This document shows positions 17,206-26,261 of a DNA stretch of 64,000 nucleotides, in pieces. The stretch is taken from assembly GCA_944333055.1 (NCBI GenBank), contig CALVKT010000052.1, positions 50,756-114,755 on the forward strand, in the 5' to 3' direction. The position numbers and the translations under genes were made by a program. How positions within the stretch are numbered: position 1 is the stretch's first letter; each line of letters starts with the position of its first letter. This DNA comes from an uncultured Clostridia bacterium (GTDB taxonomy: Bacteria > Bacillota > Clostridia > Christensenellales > Aristaeellaceae). The notes beneath the pieces were generated by a model. It was not told the DNA's origin and made no database searches. It saw only the letters and a list, made by a program, of their open reading frames with translations.

Positions 17206-17222
17206 CATAGTTTTTACCTATG
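17206..17222. promoter_or_regulatory. LysR-type operator
   Basis: CATAG-N7-CTATG is a perfect 5-bp inverted repeat with the T-N11-A spacing typical of LysR sites. It lies 23 bases upstream of the metN -35 box. Confidence 0.65.
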
Positions 17223-17244
17223 GTACGCCATACTTTAATCATGT

Positions 17245-17273
17245 TTGCCTATGCGTGAGAAATGCGCTATAAT
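17245..17273 (+). promoter_or_regulatory. Promoter of metNIQ
   Basis: TTGCCT (17245-17250) and TATAAT (17268-17273) are 17 bases apart. The leader of about 60 bases is too short for a SAM riboswitch or T-box, and I see none. Confidence 0.75.
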
Positions 17274-17336
17274 ACCTCATGTCACCCGAACGACAGATAA
17301 ACGGATCAAGCATCCAGTTGAAAGGAGAGGCGCGTC

Positions 17337-18333
<997 letters not shown>

Positions 18334-18344
<11 letters not shown>

Positions 18345-18999
18345 GAAGATGGTTCCCCTGATGATAGACGGCATCCGCGACACGATGTACATGACCGTCG
18401 TCTCCACGTTCTTCGCCTATCTGCTGGGGCTGCCGCTGGCCATCGCGCTGGTGCTCACCTCGCCCAAGGGCCTCGCCCCCCGGCCGCTCATCTATCGCGT
18501 GATGGACGCGGTGGTCAACATCTTTCGCTCCATCCCGTTCCTGATCCTGATGATCCTCGTCATCCCGCTCACGCGCCTGATCGCCGGCAAGGCCTACGGC
18601 TCCACGGCGACGATCGTCCCGCTGGTCATCGCGGCCGCGCCATACGTCGCCCGCATGATCGAGAGCTCGCTGCTGGAGGTCGATCCCGGCGTCATCGAGG
18701 CGGCGCAGTCCATGGGCGCGTCCATCCCGCAGATCGTCTTCAAGGTCATCATCCCGGAGGCGAAGACGTCGCTCATCGTCGGCGCGACGATCTCCTCCGG
18801 CACGATCCTCGGCTACAGCGCCATGTCCGGCGCCATCGGCGGCGGCGGCCTCGGCCAGATCGCCATCAGCTACGGCTACAACCGCTACCAGACCGACGTG
18901 CTGCTGGTCACCGTCATCCTGCTGGTCATCCTCATGCAGCTCATTCAGGTCGTGGGCATGACCATCTCGCGCAAGACGGACAAGCGCGTGCGCGAGTGA
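18334..18999 (+). CDS. metI: Methionine-type ABC transporter permease
   Basis: A 221-residue permease with five or so membrane helices. The EAA-type coupling loop is EAAQSMGASIPQIVFKVIIP near residues 127-146. It overlaps metN by 11 bases, the usual arrangement in met operons. Length and order match MetI. Confidence 0.93.
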
Positions 19000-19066
19000 C
19001 CCCTCTGCGATCAGGGCGCAAGCCTTGACATATCGACACCATCATACGAGAAGGAGAGACAACACC

Positions 19067-19855
19067 ATGAAAAAGCTGATCACCCTCGTTCTGGCCCTCG
19101 TGCTCGTCGCCGCCCTCGCCACGGCCAGCGCCGCGACGACCCTCGTCATCGGCGCGTCTTCCACCCCGCACGCCGAAATCCTCGAGGCCGCCAAGGAGCT
19201 TCTCGCCGCCAAGGACATCGAACTGGACATCGTCATCTTCGATGACTACGTGCAGCCGAACCTCCAGCTCGACGCCGGCGATCTGGACGCCAACTACTTC
19301 CAGCACATCCCGTATCTGGAGAGCTTCAACGCCGACAACGGCACCAAGCTCGTCTCCGCCGGCGCCGTGCACTACGAGCCGATGGGCATCTACTCCAACC
19401 TGGAGAAGGCCTACACCGTGGAGACCATCCCGGAGGGCGCCGTGATCGCCGTGCCGAACGACCCGACCAATGAGGCCCGCGCGCTCGAACTGCTCGAATC
19501 CCTCGGCCTGATCACCCTGAGCAACGACGCCGACACCAACGCGACCGTGCTGGACATCGCCGAGAATCCCAAGAACATCGACATCCAGGAGTTTGAGGCT
19601 GCCGCCGTGCCGCGCATGCTGGCCGACGTCGACCTGGCCGTCATCAACTCCAACTACGCGCTGCAGGCCGGCGTCGAGGTGGTCGGCACCGCCATCGCCA
19701 CCGAGTCCTCCGATGTCGCCTATCCCAATGTGATCGCCATCCGCGAGGGCGACGACCGTCCCGATCTCAAGACCCTCGTCGAAGTGCTCCAGAGCGAAGA
19801 GATGGTGCAGTGGATCAAGGATACCTACGGCACGTCCGTGGTGCCCACGAAGTAA
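19067..19855 (+). CDS. metQ: Methionine-type substrate-binding protein, no lipobox
   Basis: A 262-residue NlpA/MetQ-family binding protein. The start is ATG 19067 behind AAGGAGAGA. The signal peptide (residues 1-22) ends with an AxA site (ATASA) and has no lipobox Cys, whereas MetQ in Gram-positives is normally a lipoprotein. The mature part has the MetQ core: GASSTPHAEIL, FDDYVQPN, DANYFQH and PNDPTNEARAL. It delivers methionine-like substrates to MetNI. How it stays at the cell surface without lipid is an open point. Confidence 0.92.
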   Translation: MKKLITLVLALVLVAALATASAATTLVIGASSTPHAEILEAAKELLAAKDIELDIVIFDDYVQPNLQLDAGDLDANYFQHIPYLESFNADNGTKLVSAGAVHYEPMGIYSNLEKAYTVETIPEGAVIAVPNDPTNEARALELLESLGLITLSNDADTNATVLDIAENPKNIDIQEFEAAAVPRMLADVDLAVINSNYALQAGVEVVGTAIATESSDVAYPNVIAIREGDDRPDLKTLVEVLQSEEMVQWIKDTYGTSVVPTK

Positions 19856-19861
19856 TCCTTT

Positions 19862-19896
19862 CGCTGCAAGGCCGCCGCACAGCCTTGCAGCGTTTT
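19862..19896 (+). terminator. Terminator of metNIQ (first hairpin)
   Basis: CGCTGCAAGGC / GCCTTGCAGCG stem with a 9-base loop, followed by TTTTCT. It begins 7 bases after the metQ stop. Confidence 0.85.
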
Positions 19897-19904
19897 CTGT
19901 AGCC

Positions 19905-19936
19905 GAGCGCCCGGCGTGGTCCGGGCGCTCTTTTTG
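19905..19936 (+). terminator. Second terminator after metQ
   Basis: A perfect 10-bp stem GAGCGCCCGG / CCGGGCGCTC with a 6-base loop is followed by TTTTT. Confidence 0.85.
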
Positions 19937-20192
19937 TGCGGCTCCGCGTCCGGCCTTCCACCCGCAGATAGCGCATCACCGCAGCTCGCGTGCATCCCGC
20001 GCGACTCCCGGCATGCCTGCACGTCGTACATCCGCCGCCCCGCTCCATCGCGCGCACCCCGGCGCATGCGCCGGAGTGCGCAAAACATGCGGCTGTGCAC
20101 CGGGAAGCGAAGACGGCGTCGCGGGACGAGCCTTTCGGGCGTGGCTTGGGGCCGCTGCCCCTGCGCCTCCCCTCTCTCCCGCGGCATGGAAA
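19937..20192. other. GC-rich intergenic stretch without a gene
   Basis: No open frame here has protein-like content. The palindrome CCGGCGCATGCGCCGG near 20053-20068 matches the one at 14898-14917. Convergent terminators bound the stretch on both sides. Confidence 0.5.
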
Positions 20193-20222
20193 CAGCCCGT
20201 CAGGCGCTTGCCTGACGGGCTG
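20193..20222 (-). terminator. Hairpin after the SH3-repeat gene
   Basis: A 12-bp stem AGCCCGTCAGGC / GCCTGACGGGCT lies 15 bases beyond the minus-strand stop. The T-run is weak (GTTTCC). Confidence 0.65.
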
Positions 20223-20236
20223 TGCATGGGCGTCGG

Positions 20237-21520
20237 TCAGTAGTTCACATTCCAAGTGGAGACGTACGCCACGCCGCCGTCCACGTAGATCATACAGGCA
20301 TCCGTGTCGTACTTGAGCATCATCGCCTGCTTGCCATGGGCGTAATACGCCTTCGCCTGCGTCATCGCCGCGTCGTGGTAGACGGTGATGATGTTGCTCG
20401 ATCCGCCTGCGGCGATGGCCAGCGTGACGGTTTCGCCCGCCTTGGGCGCGGCCGGTTCGCTGGTCTGCGGCACGGGCGTGATGTACTGCACCAGCGGCGT
20501 GGGCGTGGGCGTAATCGCAGGCACGCTGGTATACATCGGATAGCTCGGATAGCTGGGATAGCTGGGATAGCTCGGCACGCTCGTGTAGCTCGGATACGTC
20601 GGCGGGATGTAGTTGCCGTCGAAGCTGAGGTAGCGGGTCATCATGTAGCCATGGCGCGTGCCGACGTAGACCTCGCACCACGTCGATCCGCGGGAGACGA
20701 CCTTCACGCGCGTGCCGTTGCGATACTGGCCGATGGAGCGCGCGCTCTGGCTGGGCGTCTCGCGCAGGTTGAGCACCTGCGTGCTGCGGGGATTGTTGAC
20801 CCACGCGGTCAGCGAGGACGTGCCGCCCGTGTTCGTGCCGATGGTGTCGCCGGTGCCGGAGAGATATCGGGTGGACATGAAGCCCTCCATGCCGTTGGCG
20901 GAGATCATGTACCAGCCGTTGCCCTTGAGCAGCACGCTCACCTGCGTGCCGGTGGCCAGACTGCCGAGGCGGCTGTACGAAGAGCTCGGCCCGGAGCGCA
21001 CGTTCACCCTGCCGCCGTTGCGCGTGGTGACGGTGGCGGTGGTGACGCCGCTGTCGAGGAACGTCTCGTACATGTAGCCGTACACCGGCGTGCTGCCGGA
21101 GTAGACATAGCCGTAGCACCAGCCGTCGTAATTGCTCTGCTGGTAGAACGTCGAGCCGGAGGTCACGCGCATGACCACGCAGTAATTGAGCGAGGGGCCG
21201 GAACGCAGATTCACATAGCCGCCGTTGGCGTATTTGACCGTCGCCCCGCCGTTGTACGCGCCGAAGTTCAGATACTTGCCGGACATGTAGCCGCGCTTGC
21301 CGTCCATGGTCTTGACGCTGTACCAGCCGTTTTGCTCCGCGCCGGCCAATATCCACGAGCCCGTGGCATACTTGCCCAGGCTGTAGCTCGATGTGCTCGG
21401 ATATTGGCGCAGGTTCAGCCTGCCGCCCTTGACCACGGCAAAGCGATCCGCCAGCGCCAGCGCCGGCAGGAGCGTCAAGACCGCCAGCAGCGCCGCCGCG
21501 CGCACCCATGTCTTCCTCAT
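20237..21520 (-). CDS. Secreted protein with four bacterial SH3 repeats
   Basis: A 427-residue exported protein. I take ATG 21520, which begins the signal peptide MRKTWVRAAALLAVLTLLPA ending ALA-D. A GTG three codons upstream is an alternative. Four SH3b repeats follow: residues about 25-87, 92-158, 162-223 and 235-300. Each has a (V)NLRxxPS or NVRSGPS core and ends GYM..YL. A Tyr/Pro/Ser linker with a 9-base DNA repeat (20538-20574) and a Thr/Pro stretch lead to a 95-residue C-terminal domain I do not recognise. SH3b domains usually bind cell-wall peptides. No catalytic domain is present. Confidence 0.82.
   Translation of the reverse strand: MRKTWVRAAALLAVLTLLPALALADRFAVVKGGRLNLRQYPSTSSYSLGKYATGSWILAGAEQNGWYSVKTMDGKRGYMSGKYLNFGAYNGGATVKYANGGYVNLRSGPSLNYCVVMRVTSGSTFYQQSNYDGWCYGYVYSGSTPVYGYMYETFLDSGVTTATVTTRNGGRVNVRSGPSSSYSRLGSLATGTQVSVLLKGNGWYMISANGMEGFMSTRYLSGTGDTIGTNTGGTSSLTAWVNNPRSTQVLNLRETPSQSARSIGQYRNGTRVKVVSRGSTWCEVYVGTRHGYMMTRYLSFDGNYIPPTYPSYTSVPSYPSYPSYPSYPMYTSVPAITPTPTPLVQYITPVPQTSEPAAPKAGETVTLAIAAGGSSNIITVYHDAAMTQAKAYYAHGKQAMMLKYDTDACMIYVDGGVAYVSTWNVNY
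20538..20574 (-). repeat. Tandem 9-bp repeat coding Ser-Tyr-Pro
   Basis: Four near-identical copies of GGATAGCTS lie in frame in the SH3-repeat gene, giving SYP repeats in a flexible linker. Copy number could change by slippage without shifting the frame. Confidence 0.8.
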
Positions 21521-21606
21521 GTTCTTCACCAACCTCTTCTCTCCTGTGCCTATAAGACGAACCATCCTCCGACATTCTTCCCCAAAAACTGCCGGAATCG
21601 GAAAAT

Positions 21607-21819
21607 TCAGTTCAGCTTTTCCCGCTTGACCAGCGGCTTGTAGGTGCCGTCCGCCTGCTCCACGCGCACGGCCTGCAGCGTCGCCTCCATGTTCGCGCGA
21701 AACTCGCGCAGGTACTGCGCGCGAAGCTGCGCCTGTTCCTCGGCCTCCGCCTCGCTCAGCCCGACGGTCTTCTTCTTGCGCGCCAGCTCGTTGATGCGCG
21801 CAATCTGCTCTTTTTCCAT
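21607..21819 (-). CDS. DUF896 family protein (YnzC-like)
   Basis: A 70-residue protein with the complete DUF896 pattern: ARINELARKKKTVGLSEAEAEEQ, then LRAQYLREFRANM. This Firmicute-specific family includes small helical YnzC/YneB-type proteins linked to the SOS region in Bacillus. No enzymatic role is established. It ends about 85 bases from the start of the convergent-side SH3 gene and is probably transcribed alone or with it. Confidence 0.92.
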   Translation of the reverse strand: MEKEQIARINELARKKKTVGLSEAEAEEQAQLRAQYLREFRANMEATLQAVRVEQADGTYKPLVKREKLN

Positions 21820-21964
21820 ATCACATGCCCTTTCGTCTGTCCATCAGGATACACGTTCATGATACCCTGTTTTCCTTCGTCCGTCAAGCGCAATCCGCAC
21901 CAGACGCGTTTTCCGGTCGGCGCACACGCCGCGACGCCCCGCATGGGCGGGGCGTCGCCTTGTT

Positions 21965-22870
21965 CTATGCCTTTTTCCTGCGGATGCGGGCCACGAAAAA
22001 GCCCTCGTAGCGTTCGTCCGGACACACGCACAGCGTGCCGGGCAGCGACACCGGCAGCACCGGCACGCCCGCAAACGCCGTCATGTCGATCGGCTCGATC
22101 TCCGCGTTCGCCCGGCGCAGCGCGCGGGAGACGACCTGTTCGTTCTCCTGCGCCAGCACGGAGCAGGTGGAATAGACCATCGCCCGGCCAGGGCGCAGCA
22201 GCGTGAGCGCCTTGATGAGCAGCGCCTCCTGCCGTCCGGCCGCCTTGTCGAGGATCTCCTTCGTGAAGCGCGCCCTGGTGCGCGCCCCGGCGAGCTGCAC
22301 GGTGCCGCTGCCCGAACAGGGCGCGTCCAGCAGGATCGCGTCGAACCGGAACAGATCGTCCAGCCGGCGCGCGTCCGTCTCCATCACCGTCACGCGCGAG
22401 GCCCCCTGGCGCTCCACGTTGTAGCGCAGGCGTTCCGCGCGAATGCTGTTCATCTCACAGGCGGTGATCATCGCCCGGTTGCCCGTGAGCGCGGCGATCT
22501 GCGTCGTCTTGCCGCCCGGCGCCGCCGCCATGTCCAGCACGTCATCCTCCGGCGCGGCGCCAAGCACCAGCGGCGGGATCATCGAGGAGAGGCTTTGCAG
22601 GTAGATCTCCCCGCGCGCGTAGAAGTCGAGCCGGGTGAGCGCGTCCTCGCGCGCGCCGCACACGATCAGCGCGTCGGCGTACCAGGGCACGGTCTGCGTC
22701 CGAATCCCCTGCGCGTCGAGCGCCGCGCGCACCGCCTGCACGTCTGTCTTGAGCGCGTTGACGCGCAGCGTCACGGCGCGCTGCGCGCCGTAGCCCTGCA
22801 CGATGCGCTGCGCCGTCTGCGCGCCGTACTGCGCCTCCAGCCGCTGCGCCAGATAAGCCGGCACCTCCAT
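21965..22870 (-). CDS. RNA (cytosine-5-)-methyltransferase, RsmB/RsmF (NOL1/NOP2/Sun) family
   Basis: A 301-residue SAM-dependent methyltransferase. The start is ATG 22870 behind AAGGAGGG rather than the earlier in-frame ATG 22909, which would overlap the next gene. It shows the SAM motif LDMAAAPGGKTTQIAAL near residues 106-122. The two catalytic cysteines are in DAPCSGSG (about 183-190) and YSTCSVLAQENE (about 235-246). It modifies C5 of cytosines in rRNA or tRNA. It lacks the NusB-like domain of RsmB and the PUA extension of long RsmF, so the exact target is open. Confidence 0.88.
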   Translation of the reverse strand: MEVPAYLAQRLEAQYGAQTAQRIVQGYGAQRAVTLRVNALKTDVQAVRAALDAQGIRTQTVPWYADALIVCGAREDALTRLDFYARGEIYLQSLSSMIPPLVLGAAPEDDVLDMAAAPGGKTTQIAALTGNRAMITACEMNSIRAERLRYNVERQGASRVTVMETDARRLDDLFRFDAILLDAPCSGSGTVQLAGARTRARFTKEILDKAAGRQEALLIKALTLLRPGRAMVYSTCSVLAQENEQVVSRALRRANAEIEPIDMTAFAGVPVLPVSLPGTLCVCPDERYEGFFVARIRRKKA

Positions 22871-22905
22871 GCGTCCGCCCTCCTTCACCGAGAAGTCCAT
22901 CACGA

Positions 22906-23550
22906 TCACTCAAAGAACCGCTTCACATAGCCCGACATCCACGCAACCATCGGGCCCAGGAACAGCGTGATGCCCACGGACACCGGCCCGACCGTCGAGC
23001 CCAGCAAAAAGCCGCCCGCCATCATGGCAAAGTCCCAGCCCATGCGCACCAGCCGGAACGGCTTATGGAGCTGCGCGGCAATGATCTGGGGCATCGCGTC
23101 GTAGGGCGCCACGCCCATGTCCACGCACATGTACGTGGACGCCGCCACCAGAAACACCAGCAGCGTCGGCACGAAGATCGCGATGCGCGCCGCGAGCGTC
23201 AGGTTCTGCAAGGCATCCACCTGCGCGAACACCGCCATGAAGAACTCCGCCACATAGCCCACCAGCACCATGTTGGCCAGCGTGCCGATGCCCAGGCGGC
23301 TCGTGTCATAGCGCAGCACGACCAGCAGCATCAGCAGGTTGGAAAGCAGCTGCAGCGTGCCAAAGGGGATGCCCAGCACGTCGCTCAGGCCGAGATTCAT
23401 CACCGAGCAGGGATCGGTGCCAAAGCCGATCAAATCAAACGCCGCCACGCCCAGACCAATGAGCGCCACGCTGATGAACACGGCCGGGATCCTGCGCGCC
23501 ATCCTCGGACGCCTCATCCCCCGGAAAAAGCGAATCACCGCTGCCTTCAT
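22906..23550 (-). CDS. YczE/YyaS/YitT-like membrane protein
   Basis: A 214-residue integral membrane protein with about five helices. The family features visible are ALIGLGVAAFDLIGFGTDPCS near residues 29-49 and a second related half with MGVAPYDAMPQ near 145-155. Function is unknown for the family, although YczE affects surfactin production in Bacillus. It ends 35 bases before the methyltransferase start, so the two are likely co-transcribed. Confidence 0.8.
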   Translation of the reverse strand: MKAAVIRFFRGMRRPRMARRIPAVFISVALIGLGVAAFDLIGFGTDPCSVMNLGLSDVLGIPFGTLQLLSNLLMLLVVLRYDTSRLGIGTLANMVLVGYVAEFFMAVFAQVDALQNLTLAARIAIFVPTLLVFLVAASTYMCVDMGVAPYDAMPQIIAAQLHKPFRLVRMGWDFAMMAGGFLLGSTVGPVSVGITLFLGPMVAWMSGYVKRFFE

Positions 23551-23769
23551 CCCGCATACTCCTTTATCGCGCGGCCTCGCGCGCGTGTCAAAATCCAGTG
23601 TAGCATTATATCGGAAAGCGCGCGCGACATCAAGTTCTTTGCGTGCTTTTTCGACATTTTTCTCCGGATTTTGACGCTTCGCCCTTTATCATCCCACGCG
23701 TTTGTGCTATATAGTATCCGTTGCCATACATATCATATTATGCGCAGACACATAAGGAGGATTCTGAAT

Positions 23770-24813
23770 ATGAAGAAGCTTCTTACCCTGGCCCTGGCCC
23801 TGATGCTGTGCATCCTGTCCGTGGCCGCGCTGGCCGAACCCATCGCCATGGATGAGCTGACGCTGCAGTTCGTGCCGTCCAAGGACGCCGACGTCATCAT
23901 CACCGGCACCAAAAACCTGCCGGATCTGCTCAAGGCCGCGCTCCTTGAGGAGGGCTACGATGTCAAGAACATCGACATCTCCGTGGGCGTCTCCTATGAG
24001 GCCACCGGCGAGGCGATGGCCGCCGGCACCATCGACATCGGCTGGCTGCCGGGCGGCACCTACGCCCTGTTCAGCGACGAGGTCGAGGTCATCCTGACCG
24101 CCACCCGCGACGGCCTGTCCAACGACAGCACCGATCCCAAGACCTGGAACGGCGATGCGAACAAGACCCTGCCCACCGACGAGCAGGTGACGTTCTATCG
24201 CTCCCTGATCTACGCCACGCCGTCCGCCTACGGCAAGGAGCTGGCCGCCAAGGTCAACGCCGGCGAAAAGCTGACCTGGGAGGATCTGGACAAGGCGAAC
24301 TGGGCCGTGCTCAAGAACTCCTCCAGCGCCGGCTACATCTATCCGACGCTCTGGCTCATGGAGAACTATGAGGGCAAGAAGCTGACCGACCTGAGCAACA
24401 TCATCACGCTGGCGGGCTACGGCGATGCGTTCGCGCAGGCCGCCGCCGAGGCCGTGGACATCATCGTCTGCTACGCCGACGGCCGCCGCGACTATGAGGC
24501 TGCCTGGACGATCCCGACCACCGAGGCCGATCCCACCGGCAAGGCCGGCATGGGCCGCACCGATTCCATCTGGAACGAGCTGAACGTCATCGGCGTCACG
24601 CCGGGCATCTACAATGACACCGTCTCCATCACCAAGGCGAACGAGGACGTCTACAATCCGGAGTTCATCACCGCGATGCAGAACGCGCTGATCAAGGTCA
24701 TCAACACCGAAGAGGGCAAGGAGATCTTCAACGTGTACAGCCACACCGGCTATGCCGTCGCTAAGGATTCCGACTATGACGCTGCGCGCGCCGCGCTCAA
24801 GGCTGCTCAGTAA
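23770..24813 (+). CDS. phnD: Phosphonate-type ABC substrate-binding protein, orphan
   Basis: A 347-residue PhnD-family periplasmic-type binding protein behind AAGGAGG. The signal peptide (1-23) ends VAALA-E, with no lipobox Cys at the cleavage site. Core motifs are LTLQFVPSKDADVI, AMAAGTIDIGWLPGGTYAL and FYRSLIYATPSAYGKE, typical of phosphate/phosphite/phosphonate receptors. The usual phnC and phnE genes do not follow: only a 16-codon stub of phnC remains at 24932-24982. It may still work with a transporter elsewhere. The exact ligand is unknown. Confidence 0.88.
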   Translation: MKKLLTLALALMLCILSVAALAEPIAMDELTLQFVPSKDADVIITGTKNLPDLLKAALLEEGYDVKNIDISVGVSYEATGEAMAAGTIDIGWLPGGTYALFSDEVEVILTATRDGLSNDSTDPKTWNGDANKTLPTDEQVTFYRSLIYATPSAYGKELAAKVNAGEKLTWEDLDKANWAVLKNSSSAGYIYPTLWLMENYEGKKLTDLSNIITLAGYGDAFAQAAAEAVDIIVCYADGRRDYEAAWTIPTTEADPTGKAGMGRTDSIWNELNVIGVTPGIYNDTVSITKANEDVYNPEFITAMQNALIKVINTEEGKEIFNVYSHTGYAVAKDSDYDAARAALKAAQ

Positions 24814-24826
24814 TCGAGCGCTCCAT

Positions 24827-24857
24827 GGACGGCTTCCTTTCGGGAGCCGTCCTTTTT
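24827..24857 (+). terminator. Terminator after phnD
   Basis: An 11-bp stem GGACGGCTTCC / GGGAGCCGTCC with loop TTTC is followed by TTTTT. It would also have worked as an attenuator before phnC. Confidence 0.85.
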
Positions 24858-24931
24858 CCTGCTTCTTTCGGAGCCCTCCCGGCGGCGGGCCGCGCGCAGT
24901 TCCCCAACACTAGAAAAGGATGTGTCCGCAT

Positions 24932-24982
24932 TGATCGAGTTTACACACGTGTCCAAGACCTACTGCACCGTCATTTCATAAG
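24932..24982 (+). pseudogene. phnC stub: first 16 codons of a phosphonate ABC ATPase
   Basis: A TTG codon behind AAAAGGATG opens a frame reading (M)IEFTHVSKTY, the standard start of PhnC-type ATPases. It stops after six unrelated residues. Homology ends abruptly after KTY. The rest of phnC and phnE are absent, and the next genes are convergent. This indicates a deletion that left phnD without its transporter. Confidence 0.7.
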
Positions 24983-24997
24983 CCCTGCAAGCACGGC

Positions 24998-25025
24998 AAA
25001 GCGCCGCGGCCCTCGCCGCGGCGCT
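24998..25025 (-). terminator. Hairpin after ogt
   Basis: Stem GCGCCGCGG / CCGCGGCGC with a short loop, 8 bases beyond the ogt stop. On the minus strand it is followed by TTTGCC. Confidence 0.55.
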
Positions 25026-25032
25026 CTTGATT

Positions 25033-25548
25033 TTATCTCTGTCCGGGCATGTGCAGCCGGGACATGTCCGAGCGCTCAAGGCGCAGCAGCTGCCGCTTGC
25101 GCGCAAGGCCCCCGGCGTAGCCCGTCAGGCTGCCGTCCGCGCCCACGACGCGGTGGCAGGGCACGAGAATGGACACCGGATTGCGTCCGACCGCGCCGCC
25201 CACCGCCTGCGCGGACACGCGCGCCGCGCCCGTCTGCGCGGCCAGCCGCCGGGCCAGCGCACCGTAGGTCGTCGTCTCGCCGTAGGGAATCTCGCGCAGC
25301 AGCGCCCACACGGCCATCTGAAAGGGCGTGCCGTTCAGGCGAACCGGCGGCGGATCGCCCGGCTGCTCCCCGGCAAAATACCGGTCGAGCCAGCGCGCCG
25401 CCTGCGCAAAGACGGGCAGATCGGCCTGCGGGCCCGCCTGCGCGGGGGCGTGCGCCTGACCGTCAAACCACAATCCGGTCAGCGCCGTCCCGTCGGCGGC
25501 CATCGTCATGCCGCCCAGCGGCGAGACATACGGACAAATGAACGTCAT
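25033..25548 (-). CDS. ogt: Methylated-DNA--protein-cysteine S-methyltransferase
   Basis: A 171-residue protein. The start is ATG 25548 behind GGAGGTGAT. The active-site block is VPCHRVVGADG (Cys about 135), preceded by the helix-turn-helix QMAVWALLREIPYGETTTYG near residues 82-101. It removes O6-alkyl groups from guanine by suicide transfer to Cys. It overlaps the stop of the upstream acetyltransferase (ATGA), indicating one transcript. Confidence 0.93.
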   Translation of the reverse strand: MTFICPYVSPLGGMTMAADGTALTGLWFDGQAHAPAQAGPQADLPVFAQAARWLDRYFAGEQPGDPPPVRLNGTPFQMAVWALLREIPYGETTTYGALARRLAAQTGAARVSAQAVGGAVGRNPVSILVPCHRVVGADGSLTGYAGGLARKRQLLRLERSDMSRLHMPGQR

Positions 25549-26120
25549 CGGATCACCTCCCCGCCAAAGCGCACGGGCGGCTGCCGGTCGCTGTGCGCAC
25601 CGATCATCTTCTCCATCCAGATCATGTCGTACCAGCGCCCGAACTTGTAGCCGCAGCGGTGGAACCGGCCGACCTGCACAAAGCCCATGTGCGCGTGGAA
25701 ATCGGCGCTGTTGCGCGTCAGGTATTCGTCCTCCGCCTCCGGATACCCGATGCACGCGTACAGGTTGAGCACGCCCATCGCCCGAAGGCGCTGGGCGAGC
25801 GCCTCGTAGAGCGCGCGGCCCATGCCGCGCCGCTTCGCGTTCGCGTCGAGATAGATGGTCGTTTCGCATGACCAGTCGTACGCGGCGCGTCCCACAAACG
25901 CGCCCGCGTAGGCGTAACCCTGCACGATCCCGTCCGCCTCGATCACCAGATACGGATAGCGCGTGCGCGTGCACCGCATCCTGCCCGCAAATTCCTCAAG
26001 CGACGGCACGTCGTATTCAAACGTGATGGCGGTATGGCGCACATAGTGCGCGTAAATCTCCAGCAGGCGCGGCGCGTCTTCCACCCGCGCGTCCCGGATC
26101 GTCAGAGCCTCCATGGTCAT
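25545..26120 (-). CDS. GNAT acetyltransferase, phosphinothricin-acetyltransferase (Pat/Bar)-like
   Basis: A 191-residue GNAT starting behind GGGGGATC. Hallmarks of the Pat/YwnH branch are IYAHYVRHTAITFEYDVPS near residues 22-40, GYAYAGAFVGRAAYDWSCETTIYLD (about 68-92, two family blocks), and the acetyl-CoA loop AKRRGMGRALYEAL. HMGFVQVGRFHRCGYKFGRWYDMIWM follows in two blocks near the C-terminus. Homologues acetylate phosphinothricin or methionine sulfone/sulfoximine. The physiological substrate here is unknown. It is translationally coupled to ogt. Confidence 0.88.
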   Translation of the reverse strand: MTMEALTIRDARVEDAPRLLEIYAHYVRHTAITFEYDVPSLEEFAGRMRCTRTRYPYLVIEADGIVQGYAYAGAFVGRAAYDWSCETTIYLDANAKRRGMGRALYEALAQRLRAMGVLNLYACIGYPEAEDEYLTRNSADFHAHMGFVQVGRFHRCGYKFGRWYDMIWMEKMIGAHSDRQPPVRFGGEVIR

Positions 26121-26261
26121 GATCCCCCCTGTGCGTCGGCATTTTCCCCTTGATTCGACCGCGCGGCGGGATTTTCCTTCCGAGGCCCGGAAAAAAGTGG
26201 GCGGGCGCTTCAGCGCGGCCCGCGCCGCGCGTTCATGCGGAAGACGGCTGCCGAAATGCCC

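Noticed and set aside
20538..20574. Short tandem repeats as a possible CRISPR
   Set aside because: The unit is 9 bp, in frame inside a coding gene, with no spacers.
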